The notes beneath the pieces are model-generated. The model ran no database searches, was not told the DNA's origin, and worked only from the letters and a program-made list of their open reading frames with translations. From JASGDC01 sp047605865 (GTDB taxonomy: Bacteria; Actinomycetota; Actinomycetes; Actinomycetales; Micrococcaceae), in contig JASGFC010000004.1 in NCBI GenBank assembly GCA_047605865.1, positions 6,503-70,502 on the forward strand: DNA of 64,000 nucleotides. Reading direction: 5' to 3'. Made by a program: the position numbers and the translations under genes. Below, in pieces: positions 41,986 through 51,464 of this stretch. How positions within the stretch are numbered: position 1 is the stretch's first letter; the number at the start of each line of letters is the position of its first letter.

Positions 41986-44832
41986 TTGGTTCATTCTAAA
42001 CTTATCGTTCAGGGCGCACGGGAACATAATCTTAAAAGCGTAAATCTTGATCTCCCTCGTGATGCCATGATAGTTTTTACCGGACTTTCTGGTTCAGGGA
42101 AGTCTTCCTTAGCTTTCGATACTATCTTTGCTGAGGGGCAAAGAAGGTATGTTGAATCATTATCAGCCTATGCACGTCAATTTTTAGGGCAGGTAGATAA
42201 GCCAGATGTAGACCTTATCGAAGGGCTTTCTCCTGCTGTTTCCATTGATCAAAAATCAACAAGTAAGAACCCACGTTCAACTGTTGGAACCATTACCGAA
42301 ATTTATGATTACATGCGTTTATTGTGGGCACGTGTGGGTGTTCCTCATTGTCCTATTTGTGGTGAGGCTGTTGAATCGCAGTCAGCTCAAGATATTGTTG
42401 ATCAACTCTTAAAACTCGAAACAGGTACTCGTTTCCAAATTCTTGCACCTGTAGTGCGTGAACGTAAAGGCGAATATATTGATGTTCTTAATGATTTAAG
42501 TGCGCAAGGTTATGCCAGAGCACGTATTGATGGGCAAGTAGTAGATCTTAAAACCCCACCGAAATTAGCGAAAACTCATAAGCATACTATTGAAGTCATT
42601 GTAGATCGTCTTGTTGCAAAAGATGATTATGAACGCAGACTTACTGGTTCAATCGAAACGGCGTTAGGCCTAGCTGATGGCAGGGTCATTATAGATTTTG
42701 TTGATAGAGATTCCAGCGATCCAGATAAACAAAGATCTTATTCTGAGCACCTTGCTTGTCCCAATGAGCATCAATTGGAACTTGATGAAATTGAACCTAG
42801 ATCTTTCTCTTTCAATAACCCTTTTGGGGCTTGCCCTGCTTGTTCTGGTATTGGTACTAAGCTAGTTGTTGATACCAAACTTGTTGTACCCAATGAAGAT
42901 CTTTCTCTCAATGAAGGCGCTATTGCTCCGTGGTATTTAGGAAAGGCAACAGCAGAATATTGGGGTCGTCAACTTTCTGCATTAGGTGACCAAATTGGCT
43001 TCTCTATGGATACGCCTTTTAAGAAACTAACAAAAAAGCAAAAAGATGCCCTCCTTTTTGGTAAAGATTTCAAAGTAAAAGTTTCATACCGAAATAGATT
43101 TGGACGTGAACGCCGTTATACCTCCGGTTTTGAAGGAGTAGTTGAATACATCCTTCGCAAGCATGGAGAAACAGAATCTGATTACGCACGCGATCGTTAT
43201 GAGGGCTATATGCGCACTGAAGCTTGTCCTACATGTCATGGAGCTCGTTTAAATCCTTCAGCTCTTTCTGTGCTTATTAACGGCAAATCGATTGCTGATG
43301 TGGCCAAATTGCCTTTAGATAAATGTTCAGATTGGTTGGAACAACTTAAACTTACTGAGCGTCAAGCTCGCATTGCAGATCAAGTGCTGAAAGAAATCCA
43401 AGCACGCTTGCGTTTTCTCCTTGACGTAGGTTTAGATTACTTATCACTGGAACGTTCTTCAGGAACTTTATCTGGTGGGGAAGCGCAACGTATTCGTTTA
43501 GCTACGCAAATTGGTTCAGGTTTAGTTGGCGTACTGTATGTTCTGGATGAGCCTTCTATTGGTTTGCATCAACGAGATAATCGTAGACTTATTGATACCT
43601 TACTTCGTTTGAAAAGCTTAGGAAATACTCTCATCGTGGTTGAACACGATGAAGAGACCATGCGTGAAGCAGATTGGGTTGTTGATATTGGACCTGGTGC
43701 CGGTGAACACGGTGGTGAAGTTGTTTACAGTGGTAAGTACCCGGGACTTTTGAAGCAAAAAAACTCTATCACTGGAGATTACTTAGCTGGACGTAAAGAG
43801 ATTGAAACTCCACAGCAACGGCGCAAAATTGATCGCAAAAGGATGCTCAAAGTAGTTAAAGCTACAGAGAATAACCTCAAAGATGTTACAGTCAAATTTC
43901 CACTGGGTGTTTTTACTGCAATTACGGGTGTTTCTGGATCTGGAAAATCAACCTTGGTTAACGATATTCTCTATAAAGAGTTAGCTAATAAGCTTAATGG
44001 TGCCAAACAAGTTCCTGGTCGCCATAAGTCAGTTGAGGGTTTAGAACACCTTGATAAAGTCATTCATGTAGATCAGAGTCCTATTGGAAGAACACCACGG
44101 TCAAATCCGGCTACATATACTGGTGTTTTTGACCACATCCGTAAGTTATTTGCTGAAACTCCTGAGGCAAAGCTTCGTGGATATCAACAGGGACGTTTTT
44201 CTTTTAACGTGAAAGGTGGTCGCTGTGAGTCATGTTCTGGTGATGGTACTTTAAAGATTGAGATGAACTTCTTACCTGACGTTTATGTACCGTGTGAAGT
44301 ATGTCATGGAGCTCGTTATAACCGAGAAACACTTGAAGTGAAGTACAAAGGTAAAAATATTTCTGAAGTTCTTAACATGCCTATTGAAGAAGCTGCGAAA
44401 TTCTTTGAAAGTTTTGCACCCATTGCTAGACATTTAAACACACTAGTAGAGGTTGGGCTTGGATATGTACGTCTCGGACAACCAGCTACTACGCTTTCTG
44501 GAGGTGAAGCACAACGTGTGAAGCTTGCCAGCGAATTGCAGAAACGTTCAAATGGTCGAAGCGTTTATGTTTTGGATGAGCCAACTACCGGTTTACATTT
44601 TGAAGATATTCGTAAGCTTCTTCTTGTTTTACAAGGTCTTGTTGATAAAGGTAATACCGTTATTACCATTGAGCACAACCTTGATGTTATTAAATCAGCA
44701 GATTGGATTATTGACTTAGGTCCTGAAGGCGGTGCTGGTGGAGGTAGTATTTTGGCTGAAGGTACTCCTGAAAAGGTAGCTAAAGTAAAAGATAGTTATA
44801 CTGGCCAGTTCTTAGCTGAAATTCTGAAATAA
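41986..44832 (+). CDS. uvrA: Excinuclease ABC subunit A
   Basis: 948 residues, full length. Damage-sensing ATPase of nucleotide excision repair. Two ABC modules: Walker A GLSGSGKSS (about 33-41) and GVSGSGKST (about 648-656), with signatures LSGGEAQRIRLATQIGSG (about 495-512) and LSGGEAQRVKLASELQ (about 836-851). Zinc fingers with CPICG, CPACSG, CPTCHGARL and CESCSGDG...CEVCHGARYN are seen. The start is TTG at 41986 with AAAAGG ten bases upstream; no ATG or GTG precedes the conserved KLIVQGAREHNLK. SOS-type box upstream. uvrC starts 14 bases after the stop. Confidence 0.96.
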   Translation: MVHSKLIVQGAREHNLKSVNLDLPRDAMIVFTGLSGSGKSSLAFDTIFAEGQRRYVESLSAYARQFLGQVDKPDVDLIEGLSPAVSIDQKSTSKNPRSTVGTITEIYDYMRLLWARVGVPHCPICGEAVESQSAQDIVDQLLKLETGTRFQILAPVVRERKGEYIDVLNDLSAQGYARARIDGQVVDLKTPPKLAKTHKHTIEVIVDRLVAKDDYERRLTGSIETALGLADGRVIIDFVDRDSSDPDKQRSYSEHLACPNEHQLELDEIEPRSFSFNNPFGACPACSGIGTKLVVDTKLVVPNEDLSLNEGAIAPWYLGKATAEYWGRQLSALGDQIGFSMDTPFKKLTKKQKDALLFGKDFKVKVSYRNRFGRERRYTSGFEGVVEYILRKHGETESDYARDRYEGYMRTEACPTCHGARLNPSALSVLINGKSIADVAKLPLDKCSDWLEQLKLTERQARIADQVLKEIQARLRFLLDVGLDYLSLERSSGTLSGGEAQRIRLATQIGSGLVGVLYVLDEPSIGLHQRDNRRLIDTLLRLKSLGNTLIVVEHDEETMREADWVVDIGPGAGEHGGEVVYSGKYPGLLKQKNSITGDYLAGRKEIETPQQRRKIDRKRMLKVVKATENNLKDVTVKFPLGVFTAITGVSGSGKSTLVNDILYKELANKLNGAKQVPGRHKSVEGLEHLDKVIHVDQSPIGRTPRSNPATYTGVFDHIRKLFAETPEAKLRGYQQGRFSFNVKGGRCESCSGDGTLKIEMNFLPDVYVPCEVCHGARYNRETLEVKYKGKNISEVLNMPIEEAAKFFESFAPIARHLNTLVEVGLGYVRLGQPATTLSGGEAQRVKLASELQKRSNGRSVYVLDEPTTGLHFEDIRKLLLVLQGLVDKGNTVITIEHNLDVIKSADWIIDLGPEGGAGGGSILAEGTPEKVAKVKDSYTGQFLAEILK

Positions 44833-44846
44833 TAGGCATTATTATC

Positions 44847-46748
44847 ATGGCTCAGCAGTTAAAGTATCGTCCAACTCCTGGAGAAATTCCAACTGCTCCT
44901 GGAGTGTATAGATTCTTCGATAGATACGGGCGCGTTATCTATGTTGGTAAAGCTAAAAATTTACGCAATAGGCTTAACTCTTATTTCTCAAATGTAGAAA
45001 AGTTGCATCCACGTACTTATGCCATGGTCACTACTGCTGTAGAAGTTACATGGACAGTAGTAAGAACTGAACGTGAAGCACTACAACTTGAATTTACCTG
45101 GATTAAAGAATTTGATCCACGTTTCAACGTAATGTTCAGAGACGATAAATCCTATCCTTATTTAGCAATGTCTTTGAAAGAAGAAGTTCCACGAGTTTTT
45201 ATGACACGTGATACTAAGAAAAAAGATGTTAAATATTTTGGACCTTATGTGAAGGCTTGGGCCATTAAGGAAACGCTAGATATGCTTCTTAAAGTTTTTC
45301 CTGTTCGCACGTGCACTCAAGGTGTCTATAATCGTGCTGTTGCTAATAATAGACCTTGTTTGCTAGGTTTCATTGATAAATGTTCAGCACCTTGTGTAGG
45401 AAATATTAGCATCGAAGAGCACAAAAAATTAGTTCAACAATTTAGTCGGTTTATGTCTGGAAAAGGTAAAGACCTTATCCATGAAAAAGAAGTTGCAATG
45501 CTTCAAGCTTCAGAAGAATTAAACTTTGAAAACGCTGCTAAATTAAGAGATCAAATTCAAGTCCTTAAAGCTGCGTTTGAAAAAACTGCAATGGTTCAAC
45601 CTTTAGATGTTGATGCAGATATTTTTGCCTTAGCTGAAGATGATCTTGAAGCTGCTGCGCAAGTCTTTTATGTTCGAGGAGGCCGAATTCGTGGTCAGCG
45701 CGGATGGGTTGTTGAAAAAACAGAAGATATTACTACCGCTGGTTTGTACAGCCAACTCTTACAACAAGCCTATGGCAGTGATAGCAGTCAAGAAATTCCT
45801 CCAAGTATCTGGTTACCGGAATTGCCAGAAGATGCAGATCTTCTCAAATCTTGGCTTAAAACATTGCGTAAAGGCAGTGTTAAGTTTTTAATACCTCAAC
45901 GCGGAGATAAAGCTCATCTTCTTGCAACTGTTGAAGAGAACGCTAAAGAAGTTTTAAGACTCCACAAGAATAAAAGAGCAGGAGATATCACCACTCGCTC
46001 TGCTGGGTTGCAAGAACTTCAAGATTTTCTAGATCTTGACGAGTCGCCACTTCGTATTGAAGGTATAGATATTTCTCATATTCAGGGTACAAACGTAGTT
46101 GCTTCACTTGTAGTTATTGAAGATGGCATAACCAAAAAGGGTGAATATCGTAAATTTAATATCACAGGTGATGCAGCAAGAGATGATACAGCTGCAATGT
46201 ACGATGTAGTTAAACGTCGGTTTAAAAACTACCTAGATAATAAAGAAAATTTTAAATATCCGCCAAATTTGTTAGTAGTAGATGGTGGAAAGCCACAAGT
46301 TGCTGTGGCTCAACAAGCCATTGATGAATTAGGTCTTACGGAAGAAATTACTGTTGTTGGTTTAGCAAAAAGACTTGAAGAAATTTGGCGAGCAAACGAA
46401 GACTACCCCTTAATTTTGCCCCGAGGTTCTCAAGCTTTGTTCATGCTCCAAAGACTTCGAGATGAAGCTCACCGTTTTGCCATTACTTTTCATCGGAAAA
46501 AGCGTGCTAAATCTATGGTTAATTCTGTTTTTGACGAATTACAAGGTATTGGTCCTACTAAACAAAGAGCACTGCTTAAGCATTTTGCTTCAGTTAAAAA
46601 GTTGAAAGCAGCCTCTTTAGAACAATTGCAAGAAGTTCATGGCATTGGCAAAGTTCAGGCTGAAAATATTTACTCACATTTCAATTCTGAAAAGGAAACA
46701 GCTATGCTAATTGATATGGAGACTGGAGAGGTTCTAGACAATGAATAA
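44847..46748 (+). CDS. uvrC: Excinuclease ABC subunit C
   Basis: 633 residues. Makes both cuts around the lesion. GIY-YIG nuclease at the N-terminus (GVYRFFDRYGRVIYVGKAKNLRNR, about 19-42; 3' incision), UVR domain (about 205-240, contacts UvrB), RNase H-like nuclease (about 400-540, with EGIDISHIQG and VVDGGKPQ; 5' incision), and tandem helix-hairpin-helix at the end (LQGIGPTKQRALLKHF, VHGIGKVQAENIY). It directly follows uvrA and overlaps rapZ by eight bases, so the repair pair is joined to the rapZ-yvcK-whiA genes. Confidence 0.96.
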   Translation: MAQQLKYRPTPGEIPTAPGVYRFFDRYGRVIYVGKAKNLRNRLNSYFSNVEKLHPRTYAMVTTAVEVTWTVVRTEREALQLEFTWIKEFDPRFNVMFRDDKSYPYLAMSLKEEVPRVFMTRDTKKKDVKYFGPYVKAWAIKETLDMLLKVFPVRTCTQGVYNRAVANNRPCLLGFIDKCSAPCVGNISIEEHKKLVQQFSRFMSGKGKDLIHEKEVAMLQASEELNFENAAKLRDQIQVLKAAFEKTAMVQPLDVDADIFALAEDDLEAAAQVFYVRGGRIRGQRGWVVEKTEDITTAGLYSQLLQQAYGSDSSQEIPPSIWLPELPEDADLLKSWLKTLRKGSVKFLIPQRGDKAHLLATVEENAKEVLRLHKNKRAGDITTRSAGLQELQDFLDLDESPLRIEGIDISHIQGTNVVASLVVIEDGITKKGEYRKFNITGDAARDDTAAMYDVVKRRFKNYLDNKENFKYPPNLLVVDGGKPQVAVAQQAIDELGLTEEITVVGLAKRLEEIWRANEDYPLILPRGSQALFMLQRLRDEAHRFAITFHRKKRAKSMVNSVFDELQGIGPTKQRALLKHFASVKKLKAASLEQLQEVHGIGKVQAENIYSHFNSEKETAMLIDMETGEVLDNE

Positions 46749-47613
46749 TCAGGAAAGTGAACTAGTAGTTATAGCTGGCATGTCTGGAGCGGGGCGCTCA
46801 ACGGCTGCAAATGCTTTAGAAGATCTAGGTTGGTATGTTATTGATAACTTGCCAGTAAGGATGTTGCCACTAGTTCATCATATGGTGCGCAGCCTTCCTG
46901 AAAGTAACCAAAAACTTGCTGTTGTAGTCAGGACTACGGGTCAAAATGCTACTGGTGATATACATAAAATTCTTACTGAGCTTCGCGATGATGGAATGAA
47001 TTTTACGTTGCTCTTTCTTGATGCAGATGATCCTGTTATTGTGAAACGTTATGAATTAGCGCGCAGACCACACCCATTCCAGATGGATAGTACTATTTTA
47101 GATGGTATTGAAGAAGAACGAGCACTCATGGCGCCTTTAAAAAACATGGCTGATATTCTTCTCGATACTTCTGATCTTAATGTACACCAATTATCACAAG
47201 AAACTAGAAAGTTATTTTCTGATGGTGAAGGGACTAAACTTCGTATTACTGTGATGAGTTTTGGTTTCAAAAATGGGCTTCCACTTGATGCAAATTTTGT
47301 TGCTGATGTCCGTTTCATTCCTAATCCTCATTGGATTCCTGAGCTAAGGCCTAAAACTGGTAAAGATGAAGAAGTTTGCTCTTACGTTTTGAAGCAAGAT
47401 GGTGTTGAAGAATTCCTAGATAACTATATTGCTGCGTTGCGTCCAGTGTGTGAAGGTTATTTACAAGAAAATAAAAATTTCGCAACTTTCGCTATTGGAT
47501 GTACTGGTGGAAAGCATCGATCAGTTGCAATGACTCAAGAAATTGCACAACGTTTAAGTGCAATCCCTGGCGTTATTGTAAACGTTACCCATCGAGATCT
47601 TGGTAAAGAGTAG
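46741..47613 (+). CDS. rapZ: RapZ family nucleotide-binding protein
   Basis: 290 residues. P-loop GMSGAGRST (about 13-21), FLDADDPVIVKRYELARRPHP (about 97-117), the family mark VMSFGFKNGLPLDANFVADVRFIPNP (about 177-202), and CTGGKHRSVAMTQEIA (about 259-274). In E. coli RapZ delivers small RNA GlmZ to RNase E; that pathway is not expected in actinobacteria, where the gene is conserved beside yvcK and whiA and its role is less clear. GlmZ-type function should not be transferred. Overlaps uvrC; yvcK starts four bases after its stop. Confidence 0.93.
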   Translation: MNNQESELVVIAGMSGAGRSTAANALEDLGWYVIDNLPVRMLPLVHHMVRSLPESNQKLAVVVRTTGQNATGDIHKILTELRDDGMNFTLLFLDADDPVIVKRYELARRPHPFQMDSTILDGIEEERALMAPLKNMADILLDTSDLNVHQLSQETRKLFSDGEGTKLRITVMSFGFKNGLPLDANFVADVRFIPNPHWIPELRPKTGKDEEVCSYVLKQDGVEEFLDNYIAALRPVCEGYLQENKNFATFAIGCTGGKHRSVAMTQEIAQRLSAIPGVIVNVTHRDLGKE

Positions 47614-47617
47614 AACC

Positions 47618-48604
47618 ATGAGTAGTGAATTTTTACCAACAGGTCCATTACCAGTTACTTTTTCAAGTATGAATGACCAAAAGAAAGTTGTTGCCTTGGG
47701 TGGCGGGCACGGTCTGTACACTTCTTTGAAAGCCCTCAAGCTGCTCACGGAAGATTTAACAGCTCTAGTTACTGTGGCAGATGATGGTGGTAGCTCAGGG
47801 CGTATTAGACAGCAACTTCCGCATATGCTACCTCCTGGCGACTTACGCATGGCGCTTTCTGCTTTATGTGACGATACTTCTTGGGGAAAAACGTGGCGAG
47901 AAGTTATGCAATACCGATTTACCACCAATGGCGATCTTAACGGACATTCTGTGGGTAATATGTTACTTGTTGCACTGTGGGATTTAACAGGAGATCAAGT
48001 TGAAAGTTTAGAAACGGCTGCAAAGCTTTTAGAGGCAAAAGGTACTGTATTACCAATGTCACTTGAACCTTTAGACATTGAAGGTGATTTACTACTTGAC
48101 GGTGAAGTTGTTACTATTTCAGGGCAACATAACTTAGCAAAAGCCAAGGGTAAAATTCTTGACGTTAGGTTAAGCCCTCCTGAGGCAAAAATACCGCACA
48201 AAGCCGAAGATGCATTGATGAACGCAGATTATATCGTTGTTGGGCCAGGTTCTTTATACACATCAATTTTGCCTCATTTCCTTCTGGAAAATTTGCGAAC
48301 TGTACTTGGAAAAACAGATGCAAAGCTTTGCTTTGCCCTTAATATTAACCTTTCTGATGACGAAACAGACGGCATGAAAGCTGTTGACCACTTAAAAGTT
48401 TTAGAAAACTTTGCACATGGAATCAAGTTTGACTATATAATTGTTAATAGCGAAAGCTTAGACGATAAGTCAGCCTTTGAACGTCAGGCGCAAAAGATGG
48501 GTGCGGAAGTTATTAGTGAGAAACTAGCACATAGCCATCATCCTGAAGTACATGATCCCCTCAGGTTGGCAACGGTTTATAACGAAATTTTTAATAAAGA
48601 TTAA
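47618..48604 (+). CDS. YvcK/CofD-like protein (gluconeogenesis factor family)
   Basis: 328 residues from the ATG at 47618; a TTG at 47600 inside rapZ is in frame but lacks support. Motifs: VALGGGHGLYTSLKALK (about 24-40), VADDGGSSGRIRQQL (about 54-68), PPGDLRMAL, GHSVGNMLL, and VVGPGSLYTSILPHFL (about 208-223). Related to CofD nucleotide-sugar/UDP-sugar-binding folds. In B. subtilis and mycobacteria (CuvA) YvcK homologues bind UDP-sugars and are needed for cell wall growth on gluconeogenic carbon. Part of the conserved rapZ-yvcK-whiA block. Confidence 0.92.
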   Translation: MSSEFLPTGPLPVTFSSMNDQKKVVALGGGHGLYTSLKALKLLTEDLTALVTVADDGGSSGRIRQQLPHMLPPGDLRMALSALCDDTSWGKTWREVMQYRFTTNGDLNGHSVGNMLLVALWDLTGDQVESLETAAKLLEAKGTVLPMSLEPLDIEGDLLLDGEVVTISGQHNLAKAKGKILDVRLSPPEAKIPHKAEDALMNADYIVVGPGSLYTSILPHFLLENLRTVLGKTDAKLCFALNINLSDDETDGMKAVDHLKVLENFAHGIKFDYIIVNSESLDDKSAFERQAQKMGAEVISEKLAHSHHPEVHDPLRLATVYNEIFNKD

Positions 48605-48632
48605 AAACTCACATGACGAGGGTAGGAATTTA

Positions 48633-49616
48633 ATGGCGCTAACAACCGATGTGAAAGATGAACTTGCACGAATTGAAGTTGCAAAATCATCGTGTAAAAA
48701 GGCTGAAGTTTCTTCAATGCTTCGTTTTTCAGGTGGGTTGCACATGATTTCTGGCCACATTGTTATAGAGGCTGAAATTGATCACGGCGCAACTGCTCGC
48801 CGTTTACGCCAAGATATTACGGATATTTATGGGCATGATAGCGAAGTCATTGTTGTTTCTCCGGGTGGAATTCGTAAAGGGAGCCGTTACGTTGTAAGAA
48901 TTGTGCGAGAGGGAGAGTCACTTGCTCGTCAAACTGGCCTATTAGATGGTCGTGGTCGTCCAGTACGTGGTCTTCCGCCTGTTATTGTTCAAGGTTCTAC
49001 TGAAGATGCAGAATCTGTATGGCGTGGTGCTTTCCTTGCTCATGGTTCATTAACTGATCCTGGACGTTCATCTGCACTTGAAATTACTTGTCCTGGTCCT
49101 GAGTCAGCACTGGCGCTTGTGGGTATTGCAAGACGCCTTGGCATCACTGCTAAAGCTCGTGAAGTTAGAGGTGGAGATAGAGTAGTTATCCGCGACGGAG
49201 ATGCTATTAGCCAAATGTTAACGCGTATGGGTGCACACGATACTGTTCTACGTTGGGAAGAAAGGCGTATTCGCCGTGAAGTGCGTGCAAATGCAAACAG
49301 ACTAGCTAATTTTGATGATGCAAATCTTCGCCGTTCAGCTCAAGCTGCTGTTGCTGCAGGTGCTAGAGTAGAGCGTGCCTTAGAAATCCTAGGTGATAGT
49401 GTTCCAGATCATTTAAAGTATGCAGGGGAGCTTCGTATTGCACACAAGCAATCTAGCCTAGATGAACTTGGGCGCCTTGCAGAACCACCTATGACAAAAG
49501 ATGCTATTGCTGGTCGTATTCGTAGATTGCTAGCCATGGCCGATAAAAAAGCCCAAGAATTAGGCATTCCAGATACTGAATCTAACGTGCCTGATGAAGA
49601 CGAATTATTAAGCTAA
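48633..49616 (+). CDS. whiA: WhiA, DNA-binding regulator
   Basis: 327 residues from ATG 48633, preceded by GGTAGGA; an in-frame ATG 81 bases earlier overlaps yvcK and is unlikely. N-terminal LAGLIDADG-like homing endonuclease fold without nuclease residues (about 20-210; LRFSGGLHMI, WRGAFLAHGSLTDPGRSSALEITC), then a C-terminal helix-turn-helix (about 230-315; SLDELGRLAEPPMTKDAIAGRIRRLLAMA). In Streptomyces WhiA with WhiB starts sporulation septation; in non-sporing actinobacteria and Firmicutes it affects cell division and chromosome segregation. No sign of sporulation genes here. Confidence 0.95.
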   Translation: MALTTDVKDELARIEVAKSSCKKAEVSSMLRFSGGLHMISGHIVIEAEIDHGATARRLRQDITDIYGHDSEVIVVSPGGIRKGSRYVVRIVREGESLARQTGLLDGRGRPVRGLPPVIVQGSTEDAESVWRGAFLAHGSLTDPGRSSALEITCPGPESALALVGIARRLGITAKAREVRGGDRVVIRDGDAISQMLTRMGAHDTVLRWEERRIRREVRANANRLANFDDANLRRSAQAAVAAGARVERALEILGDSVPDHLKYAGELRIAHKQSSLDELGRLAEPPMTKDAIAGRIRRLLAMADKKAQELGIPDTESNVPDEDELLS

Positions 49617-49636
49617 CATTAAGTTTTAAGTGCTAG

Positions 49637-49649
49637 CCTTAGATTAAGG
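49637..49649. promoter_or_regulatory. Small inverted repeat upstream of sodA
   Basis: CCTTA-GAT-TAAGG (49637-49649), 23 bases before the sodA ATG, next to a strong AGGAGG ribosome binding site. Could be an operator; the flanking bases resemble only loosely the DtxR/IdeR iron box, so I give no regulator. Confidence 0.3.
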
Positions 49650-49671
49650 TAAAAATTTCTAGGAGGAAATC

Positions 49672-50301
49672 ATGGCAGACTATACATTACCAGAGCTAAC
49701 TTACGATTATGGAGCTCTTGAACCAAGTATTTCAGCTAAGATTATGGAGCTTCACCACGATAAGCACCACCAAGCATATGTAACAGGAGCCAACACAGCT
49801 CTAGAACAGCTAGCTGAGGCTCGTGAAAAAGAGCAACTTGATTACGTGAACAAGCTACAGAAAGACCTAGCATTTAACCTAGCAGGTCACGTTAACCACA
49901 CTGTTTTCTGGCGCAATATGTCACCAGACGGTGGAGATAAACCAACAGGAGAACTAGCATCAGCTATTGATGATCAATTCGGTTCTTTTGATGCGTTCCA
50001 AGCTCACTTCACTGCTTCAGCTTTGGGAATTCAAGGTTCAGGTTGGTCAATTCTTGCTTGGGATTCACTGGGTCAAAAGCTTATCATTGAACAACTTTAT
50101 GATCACCAAGGTAACCTAGCAACAGCTACTATTCCATTGCTTATGCTAGATATGTGGGAACACGCATTCTACCTCGATTACCAGAACGTTAAAGCAGATT
50201 ACGTAAAGGCATTCTGGAACATTGTGGACTGGGCAGATGTTCAAGATCGCTTTGAATCTGCTGTTGAAAAAACTAACGGTCTCTTACTGCCAAAGAACTA
50301 A
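49672..50301 (+). CDS. sodA: Superoxide dismutase, Fe/Mn family
   Basis: 209 residues. Converts superoxide to oxygen and hydrogen peroxide. Metal ligands are visible: His in LHHDKHHQAYV (about 24-34), His in GHVNHTVFW (about 77-85), and Asp/His in LDMWEHAFYLDY (about 165-176). GIQGSGWSILAW (about 122-133) is the family loop. The Gly before HVNH favours Mn, while YDHQGN resembles the His-type second-shell pattern of the M. tuberculosis iron enzyme, so the metal cannot be settled. AGGAGG ribosome binding site and own terminator: a strongly expressed single gene. Confidence 0.94.
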   Translation: MADYTLPELTYDYGALEPSISAKIMELHHDKHHQAYVTGANTALEQLAEAREKEQLDYVNKLQKDLAFNLAGHVNHTVFWRNMSPDGGDKPTGELASAIDDQFGSFDAFQAHFTASALGIQGSGWSILAWDSLGQKLIIEQLYDHQGNLATATIPLLMLDMWEHAFYLDYQNVKADYVKAFWNIVDWADVQDRFESAVEKTNGLLLPKN

Positions 50302-50315
50302 AAAGTTTCATCATT

Positions 50316-50355
50316 CTCGGGTGGTTTGATTACGGTCAAACCACCCGAGTTTTTT
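50316..50355 (+). terminator. Strong intrinsic terminator of sodA
   Basis: Perfect 14-bp stem CTCGGGTGGTTTGA (50316-50329) with TCAAACCACCCGAG (50336-50349), six-base loop, six T (50350-50355). Confidence 0.95.
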
Positions 50356-50374
50356 ATGGCAAAATAGCCTGATA

Positions 50375-50400
50375 ACTGCTCGATAACTGGCTTGAGCAGT
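50375..50400. promoter_or_regulatory. Inverted repeat upstream of gap
   Basis: ACTGCTC (50375-50381) and GAGCAGT (50394-50400), separated by 12 bases, within the upstream region of gap. The octamer GATAACTG also occurs twice here (50371 and 50382). Possible operator; no regulator can be named. Confidence 0.35.
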
Positions 50401-50447
50401 GTAGAATTGAAGTTGTACAGATAAACTCAATTCTTAGGAGAAAGACC

Positions 50448-51455
50448 GTGACTACACGCGTTGCAATTAATGGTTTTGGCCGTATTGGTCGTAACTACTT
50501 CCGTGCTGCTCATGCAGCTGGAGCTGATATTGATATTGTTGCTATCAACGACCTCACTAGCCCAGATACTTTAGCCCACCTTCTTCAATGGGACTCAATT
50601 CTAGGTAAATTTGACGCAGAAGTTAAACAAGATGGCGATAGCATTACTGTTGATAAAGATACATTCAAAGTATTTGCTGAAAAAGATCCAGCTGACCTTC
50701 CATGGAAAGATCTTAACGTAGATATCGTTATTGAATCTACTGGTTTCTTTACTGATGCTAATGATGCTAAAAAGCACATTGATGCAGGTGCTAAGAAAGT
50801 TTTGATTTCTGCTCCAGCTAAGAACGAAGACATCACCATCGTTATGGGTGTTAATGACAAAGACTATGATGCAAAGAAAGATACTATCATCTCTAATGCT
50901 TCTTGTACTACTAACTGTCTTGGACCTTTGGCAAAAGTTATCAATGATGAATTCGGTGTTGTAAGCGGTCTTATGACTACAGTCCACGCTTACACTGCAG
51001 ACCAGAATCTACAAGATGGTCCACACTCAGATTTGCGTCGTGCTCGTGCTGCTGCTTTGAACATTGTTCCAACATCTACTGGTGCTGCTAAAGCAATTGG
51101 TCTTGTTCTTCCTGAACTTAAAGGTAAATTAGACGGATTTGCAATGCGTGTTCCAGTACCAACTGGTTCTGCTACTGATTTAACTGTTGAGCTTGAAAAA
51201 GAAGCTACAGTTGAAGAAATTAACGCTGCATATGAAAAAGCTGCGCAAGATGGTCCTTTGAAAGGCTACCTGACTTACAGTGAAGATCCACTAGTTTCAA
51301 AAGATATCACTACAGATCCAGCATCTTGTATCTTTGATTCAGGCCTAACACGTGTCGTTGGCAACCAAGCTAAAGTTGTTGGCTGGTACGACAACGAATG
51401 GGGTTACTCAAACCGCTTAGTTGACTTGACTGAACTTGTTGGCAAAAGCCTTTAA
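50448..51455 (+). CDS. gap: Glyceraldehyde-3-phosphate dehydrogenase, glycolytic
   Basis: 335 residues. Oxidises and phosphorylates glyceraldehyde 3-phosphate with NAD. RVAINGFGRIGRNYFRA (about 3-19) is the NAD-binding start; Asp-containing VAINDL near 35 fits NAD rather than NADP; active-site SNASCTTNCLGPLAKV has the catalytic Cys (about 152-155). SerThr phosphate-binding and WYDNEWGYSNRLVDL (about 312-326) complete the core. GTG start with AGGAG. It is followed by a strong hairpin before pgk, so gap can be made in excess over pgk-tpiA. Confidence 0.96.
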   Translation: MTTRVAINGFGRIGRNYFRAAHAAGADIDIVAINDLTSPDTLAHLLQWDSILGKFDAEVKQDGDSITVDKDTFKVFAEKDPADLPWKDLNVDIVIESTGFFTDANDAKKHIDAGAKKVLISAPAKNEDITIVMGVNDKDYDAKKDTIISNASCTTNCLGPLAKVINDEFGVVSGLMTTVHAYTADQNLQDGPHSDLRRARAAALNIVPTSTGAAKAIGLVLPELKGKLDGFAMRVPVPTGSATDLTVELEKEATVEEINAAYEKAAQDGPLKGYLTYSEDPLVSKDITTDPASCIFDSGLTRVVGNQAKVVGWYDNEWGYSNRLVDLTELVGKSL

Positions 51456-51464
51456 TGAGAATAT

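Noticed and set aside
49617..49671. Possible DtxR/IdeR iron box before sodA
   Set aside because: Only about half of the consensus positions fit; reported only as a small inverted repeat.
50585..50987. Minus-strand frames of 91 and 128 codons inside gap
   Set aside because: Antisense shadows of a very conserved gene; no promoter or ribosome binding site.
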